DNA of 64,000 bases from positions 78,412 to 142,411 of the forward strand of contig JAKFYJ010000004.1 in assembly GCA_021730935.1 (NCBI GenBank), read 5' to 3'. The translations under genes and the position numbers were made by a program. Origin of the DNA: Elusimicrobiota bacterium (GTDB lineage: Bacteria > Elusimicrobiota > Elusimicrobia > 2-02-FULL-39-32). Below, piece by piece: positions 60,467 through 64,000 of this stretch. The notes under the pieces are model-generated. The model was not told where the DNA came from. It made no database searches and saw only the letters and a program-made list of their open reading frames with translations. Position 1 is the first letter of the stretch, and the number at the start of each line of letters is the position of its first letter.

Positions 60467-62095
60467 ATGATACGATCCACGGTTTCACGGATAATCTCCG
60501 AAGCCCTGAATGCAGTTTATGTTCAGGCGGCGGGAGCCGTTTTTTCCGTGGATGAGCCGGCGACAGGCATTGACGCGGACATGGCGTCGAACGCGCCTCT
60601 GGCGATCGCGAAAAATGTCGGGCAATCTCCCCAATCTATCGCTGAAAAACTGATCCCGGACATTCAGTCCCGCGGCGCAGGCGTCCTCAAATCCGTGCAG
60701 GCCTCAAAGAACGGATTCCTGAACTTCGTCCTCGAGGATGCTTATGTCCGAAGTCTCGCGACGGACATCTGCCTGAAGAGCGGCCGCCTTTCTCCCGAGC
60801 CGACCTCCGCAACGAAGAAGAAAGTCCTGCTGGAATTTGTTTCCGCCAACCCCACAGGGCCGCTTCACATCGGCCACGGGCGCGGCGCGTCTTTGGGGGA
60901 TTCTCTGGCGCGCATTTATCGTCAATGCGGTTATCCCATTCAAACGGAATATTACATCAACGACATCGGCGTGCAGATGCAGATCCTGGCTCAGTCGGTG
61001 GAGCTCCGGCATAAGGAAATCAATGGGGAAACGATTGAGTTCCCGGAGAAAGGATATCAGGGACAATATATCCGCGACATCGCTCAGGAAATGATCAAAC
61101 AGGGCCGGACGGATTTTCAGAAGTTTCCGAGGGAATATATTCAGGAAATGATCCGCAAGGATTTGGAAGGGTTCGGGGTGTCTCTGGAAAACTGGTTTTC
61201 CGAAGCGTCGCTGTTCGAGCAGGGCAAGGTGGAAAAGTCACTGGCGATCCTGCGGGAAAAAAACATGCTCAAGGAGATGGACGGCGCTCTTTGGTTTTCA
61301 GCCCAGGGTTCCGACGAGGAAATGGACAAGGACCGGGTCCTGAAAAAATCCGACGGGCGCTACACCTATTTCGCCTCCGATATCGCTTATCACAAAGACA
61401 AGATGGACCGGGGATTTGATCTCTGCATCGACATTTGGGGCCACGATCACCATGGTTATGTTCCGAGAGTGGAAGCCTCGCTTGCGGCTCTGGGGATTGC
61501 CAAAGATCGGCTTAAAATTCTTCTTTATCAGCTGGTGTCCTTGAAGCGCGGGGGACAAAAAGTGGTCATGTCCACCCGGTCCGGCCAGTTCATCACGCTT
61601 CAGGAAGTGGTGGACGAAGTGGGCCGTGACGCGGCGCGTTTTTTCTTTGCTCTCCGGAGCCCCAATTCTCAGCTGGAGTTCGATGTGGACCTCGCCAAAA
61701 AGCAGTCCAACGAAAACCCGGTTTTTTATGTGCAATATGTTCATGCGAGAATCTGCTCCATTTTCCGTGAAGGCGAAGCGCGCGGGATAAAATATGTTGT
61801 TCCCGACCTTTTAAAAATGACGCGGCCGCTTGAGAAGGCGGAGCGGGACCTGATTAAAAAGCTGGGATTATTTACAGATGTTCTGGAGGGATGCCTGGCG
61901 ATTTCGTCCCCGCACCTTCTGGCGACTTATCTCATGGAAGTGGCCACGCGATTTCACAAATTTTATGATGCTTGCCGCGTGCTGGACGCGGACGAATCTG
62001 TCCGCAACGAACGCTTAAAAATTCTTGAGTCCACAAAAATCGTTGTGAAGCTCGGCCTTTCACTCCTGGGCGTCAGCGCGCCGGAGAAGATGTAA
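60467..62095 (+). CDS. argS: Arginyl-tRNA synthetase
   Basis: A 542-residue class I synthetase charging tRNA-Arg. An N-terminal Add1 domain (to about residue 85) precedes FVSANPTGPLHIGHGRG with HIGH. The KMSKS loop is degenerate (GQKVVMSTRSG), as is common in ArgRS. The DALR anticodon-binding domain ends the protein (YVQYVHARICSIFREGE). ATG at 60467 is chosen; the longer frame upstream shadows rsfS. Its 3' end overlaps the convergent EamA gene by 36 bases. Confidence 0.95.
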   Translation: MIRSTVSRIISEALNAVYVQAAGAVFSVDEPATGIDADMASNAPLAIAKNVGQSPQSIAEKLIPDIQSRGAGVLKSVQASKNGFLNFVLEDAYVRSLATDICLKSGRLSPEPTSATKKKVLLEFVSANPTGPLHIGHGRGASLGDSLARIYRQCGYPIQTEYYINDIGVQMQILAQSVELRHKEINGETIEFPEKGYQGQYIRDIAQEMIKQGRTDFQKFPREYIQEMIRKDLEGFGVSLENWFSEASLFEQGKVEKSLAILREKNMLKEMDGALWFSAQGSDEEMDKDRVLKKSDGRYTYFASDIAYHKDKMDRGFDLCIDIWGHDHHGYVPRVEASLAALGIAKDRLKILLYQLVSLKRGGQKVVMSTRSGQFITLQEVVDEVGRDAARFFFALRSPNSQLEFDVDLAKKQSNENPVFYVQYVHARICSIFREGEARGIKYVVPDLLKMTRPLEKAERDLIKKLGLFTDVLEGCLAISSPHLLATYLMEVATRFHKFYDACRVLDADESVRNERLKILESTKIVVKLGLSLLGVSAPEKM

Positions 62096-62932
62096 GACCC
62101 CCGAAGTCATTGAAGTTCCGCAGATAATCACGGCCGCGCCCAGGACCATCTGAAGCGTGATCGGCTCTCCCAAAAATATCTTGCCCCAGAGCATTCCAAA
62201 AACCGGGATTAAAAACCCCACCGCGATGGTTCGCGTCGTGCCCCATTTTTTGAGAAGTCGGAAGAAGAGCATGAAGGCCAATGCCGTTGAGGCGAGGCCC
62301 AGGAGGATGACGGCGCCCCAGGCTTTTGTTCCGGGCACCGTTTGGGGGGCTGAGAGGATTCCAGGGACAACGAGAAAAAGGGACGCCGCTCCGAGACTGC
62401 CTGCGGTCAGAGACAGAGGGCTGATGTTGGAAAGGCGGCGGCGGGTGAAATGCGTCGCCATTCCATAAAGAAAAGTCGCTGAGAGGCCGCTCACCACGGC
62501 AAGGCCTCCGCCTCCGGGCTTGAAAGAAATGTTTCCCCAGCCTAAAATCGCCACGCCTCCAAAGCCCAGCAAAAGCCCCGCGATCTGGTGCGGCAACATC
62601 GTTTCGTTCAGCCACAGCCAGCCGATGAGAGCGGTAAAAAGGGGAGCTGTTGAATTGATGATGGAGGCGAACCCGGCCGTCACATGAAGGGTTGTGTAAG
62701 CCAGGAGGCAAAAGGGGAGAGCGTAATTGGTGAGACCCACGAACGCGATGGGTTTCAGATTCTTTTTTATTTCAGACAAGTCATTGACCGTTAAAAGGAG
62801 AGGGATCAGGGCGACGCACGCGACGGCGACTCTCACGGCGATGAGGGAGATCGGGCCGAACTCGGGGACGGCCACGCGCATGAACAGGAAGGACCCGCCC
62901 CAGAGGGCCGCGATGGAGATGAATTCAATCAT
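62060..62932 (-). CDS. EamA/DMT-family transporter
   Basis: A 290-residue inner-membrane carrier with ten helices in two EamA repeats, the second from about residue 145 (GGGLAVVSGLSATFLYGMAT). FMRVAVPEFGPISLIAVRVA and FASIINSTAPLFTALIGWLW are typical of the drug/metabolite transporter family, which exports amino acids, nucleosides or other metabolites. The substrate is unknown. It ends inside the argS 3' end and lies six bases downstream of the TonB-like gene. Confidence 0.88.
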   Translation of the reverse strand: MIEFISIAALWGGSFLFMRVAVPEFGPISLIAVRVAVACVALIPLLLTVNDLSEIKKNLKPIAFVGLTNYALPFCLLAYTTLHVTAGFASIINSTAPLFTALIGWLWLNETMLPHQIAGLLLGFGGVAILGWGNISFKPGGGGLAVVSGLSATFLYGMATHFTRRRLSNISPLSLTAGSLGAASLFLVVPGILSAPQTVPGTKAWGAVILLGLASTALAFMLFFRLLKKWGTTRTIAVGFLIPVFGMLWGKIFLGEPITLQMVLGAAVIICGTSMTSGVLHLLRRADAQE

Positions 62933-62938
62933 TTAGGT

Positions 62939-63652
62939 TCAGAATTTCACGGTGAACCGCACATGGACGCGGAGAGCAGGCTCCTCAAATCCTCGCGGGA
63001 GCGGGGGAAAGGGCGAAGACATCTCGACGGCCCGCTTGGCGGCCTGATCGAAGGCCTCGTTTCCCGAGGGCTCTTCAATCTTGATTTCGCTCAGGGAACC
63101 GTCTTTTAAAATTGTGAACGCAGTCTGGGCATAAATCCTGCGGCTGAACCCGCTGGTCACGTTCCAGTTTTCGTCGAGTTTTTTCTTGATGGTTTGGATA
63201 TACCATTGATAGGGAAAATTTCCCGCGCCGCTTCCTCCGCCTTTCCAGCCGTCTGCTCCGAACCCGACGCCGACTCCTGAACCGTCCACGGCGTCCGGGA
63301 TCGCGGACGGGGAATCTCCCGCTCCGTCGGATGTATTGGAAGGCGGCGCTTTGGGGATGGGAATGGGGATTGAGGGAACAGCGGCGATCACCTCTTTTAT
63401 CTTCTTGTTCTTCTTTTTGGATTTGAGGAGGAGATCTTCTTTGGGGTTGATGATTTTTTCTTTGATCGGCTCTTCTTTGGGCGCGGAACCCGTGTTGAGG
63501 TTCGGCGCGCTCGCGGACGGGCCTCCGCCGTAAAAATCGACGGCATAATATTTTTTGTCGGGTTCGAAGGAAAATTGTTTGAGGATGAGGCCTCCGAGGA
63601 ACGCGAGGTGGAGGAGGAATGAATAGGCGATAAACCGGTCAAGCCGAAGCAT
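62939..63652 (-). CDS. TonB/TolA-family energy-transducing protein
   Basis: A 237-residue protein with one N-terminal membrane helix (about residues 8-25), a Pro/Lys/Gly-rich periplasmic spacer (40-150) and a C-terminal TonB-like domain (about 155-237). QTAFTILKDGSLSEIKIEEPSG is in that domain, followed by FDQAAKRAVEMSSPFPPLP. It spans the periplasm to pass proton-motive energy to outer-membrane receptors or to Tol-Pal. It lies five bases after exbD, so the pair forms one system; ExbB is beyond the window. Confidence 0.85.
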   Translation of the reverse strand: MLRLDRFIAYSFLLHLAFLGGLILKQFSFEPDKKYYAVDFYGGGPSASAPNLNTGSAPKEEPIKEKIINPKEDLLLKSKKKNKKIKEVIAAVPSIPIPIPKAPPSNTSDGAGDSPSAIPDAVDGSGVGVGFGADGWKGGGSGAGNFPYQWYIQTIKKKLDENWNVTSGFSRRIYAQTAFTILKDGSLSEIKIEEPSGNEAFDQAAKRAVEMSSPFPPLPRGFEEPALRVHVRFTVKF

Positions 63653-63657
63653 GAGGT

Positions 63658-64000
63658 TTATTTCTTTTCGGCGTTTACGGCCACTCCCAGTTTCTGCGCG
63701 CCCTGCTCTTTGGCCTGGTCCATGGCTTTGACGACGAACTCGAACGGGACGGAGGCGTCGGCTTCAACGAGGACCACGGCGTCGGTCTTGGACTGGATTT
63801 GGGATTTAAGAATGGATCCGAGATCCTCGGCCAAGGTCGCCTGGCCGTTCACATAAAAAGTTCTCTGAGCCGTGATCTGAATTTTGATGGGATCGGAATC
63901 CGCGGGGACGCTCGAGACGGTTTTGGGGAGATTGATTTTAATCTGGGACGAGACGAGATAGGGCGTGAGCACCATAAAAATGATGAGGAGCACGAGAGCG
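63658..64000 (-). CDS. exbD: ExbD/TolR biopolymer transport protein, 3' part, cut by window edge
   Basis: The last 113 residues of an ExbD/TolR protein; the N-terminus is outside. The end of the single membrane helix is seen (LVLLIIFMVLTPYLV), then the periplasmic domain SQIKINLPKTV, TFYVNGQATLAEDLGSIL and VVLVEADASVPFEFVVKAMD. ExbD with ExbB forms the proton channel that drives TonB. TolR is the alternative name; the neighbouring TonB-like gene does not decide between them. Confidence 0.9.
   Translation of the reverse strand, partial: ALVLLIIFMVLTPYLVSSQIKINLPKTVSSVPADSDPIKIQITAQRTFYVNGQATLAEDLGSILKSQIQSKTDAVVLVEADASVPFEFVVKAMDQAKEQGAQKLGVAVNAEKK

Overview
The window is a gene-dense bacterial chromosome segment with mid-range GC content. 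Almost every base is coding, and many neighbouring genes overlap by the four bases ATGA. TonB/ExbD, a TolC-type outer-membrane channel, a CusCBA-type efflux system, type IV pilins and twin PilT ATPases point to a Gram-negative cell envelope. The ispE-spoVG-glmU-prs-rplY-pth order and the cdaA-cdaR-glmM order are shared with Firmicutes and several deep candidate phyla. An uncultured lineage such as Omnitrophota (former OP3) or a relative would fit, but this is inference from gene content and no marker gene decides it.

Layout. 1-12169 reads on the minus strand: the start of a UvrD/PcrA helicase, a PAS histidine kinase, an O-antigen-ligase/TPR membrane protein, a secreted protein made almost wholly of seven-residue GERM repeats, a leuB-thpR-deacetylase-ruvX-mltG run, and three minor pilin-like genes. 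12312-19915 reads plus: rimI, a secreted TPR protein, ispE, spoVG overlapping a tRNA-Gln gene, glmU, prs, rplY and pth. 19922-22850 is an accessory island with an AT-rich orphan gene, HigBA-type and BrnTA-type toxin-antitoxin pairs, a metallophosphoesterase, a long inverted repeat and a direct repeat flanking part of it. 22885-35351 is one long operon for de novo purine and pyrimidine synthesis (purS-purL-purQ-purF-pyrR-pyrB-pyrC-pyrD-pyrF-pyrE-purM-purB), with a tandem-domain PurS and no carAB. 35348-41731 (minus) is a Cu/Ag efflux operon. 41773-44381 (minus) holds a B12-type radical SAM protein and a glycosyltransferase. 44441-62095 (plus) is housekeeping: argD, proA, nadD, yqeK, LCP, glmS, tilS, ftsH, folP, cdaA, a 38-residue CdaR stub, glmM, pdxJ, two pilT genes, rsfS and argS. 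62060-64000 (minus) holds an EamA transporter and TonB/ExbD.

Themes. glmS, glmM and glmU are all present, giving the whole route to UDP-GlcNAc. Many operon heads have a -10 box (often extended, TGnTATAAT) only 2-11 bases before the start codon and no Shine-Dalgarno sequence, which suggests widespread leaderless transcription. The most unusual items are the GERM-repeat protein, the ATT start of uvrD, the spoVG/tRNA overlap, the 10-bp-period repeat array upstream of rimI, the tandem PurS and the minimal CdaR.
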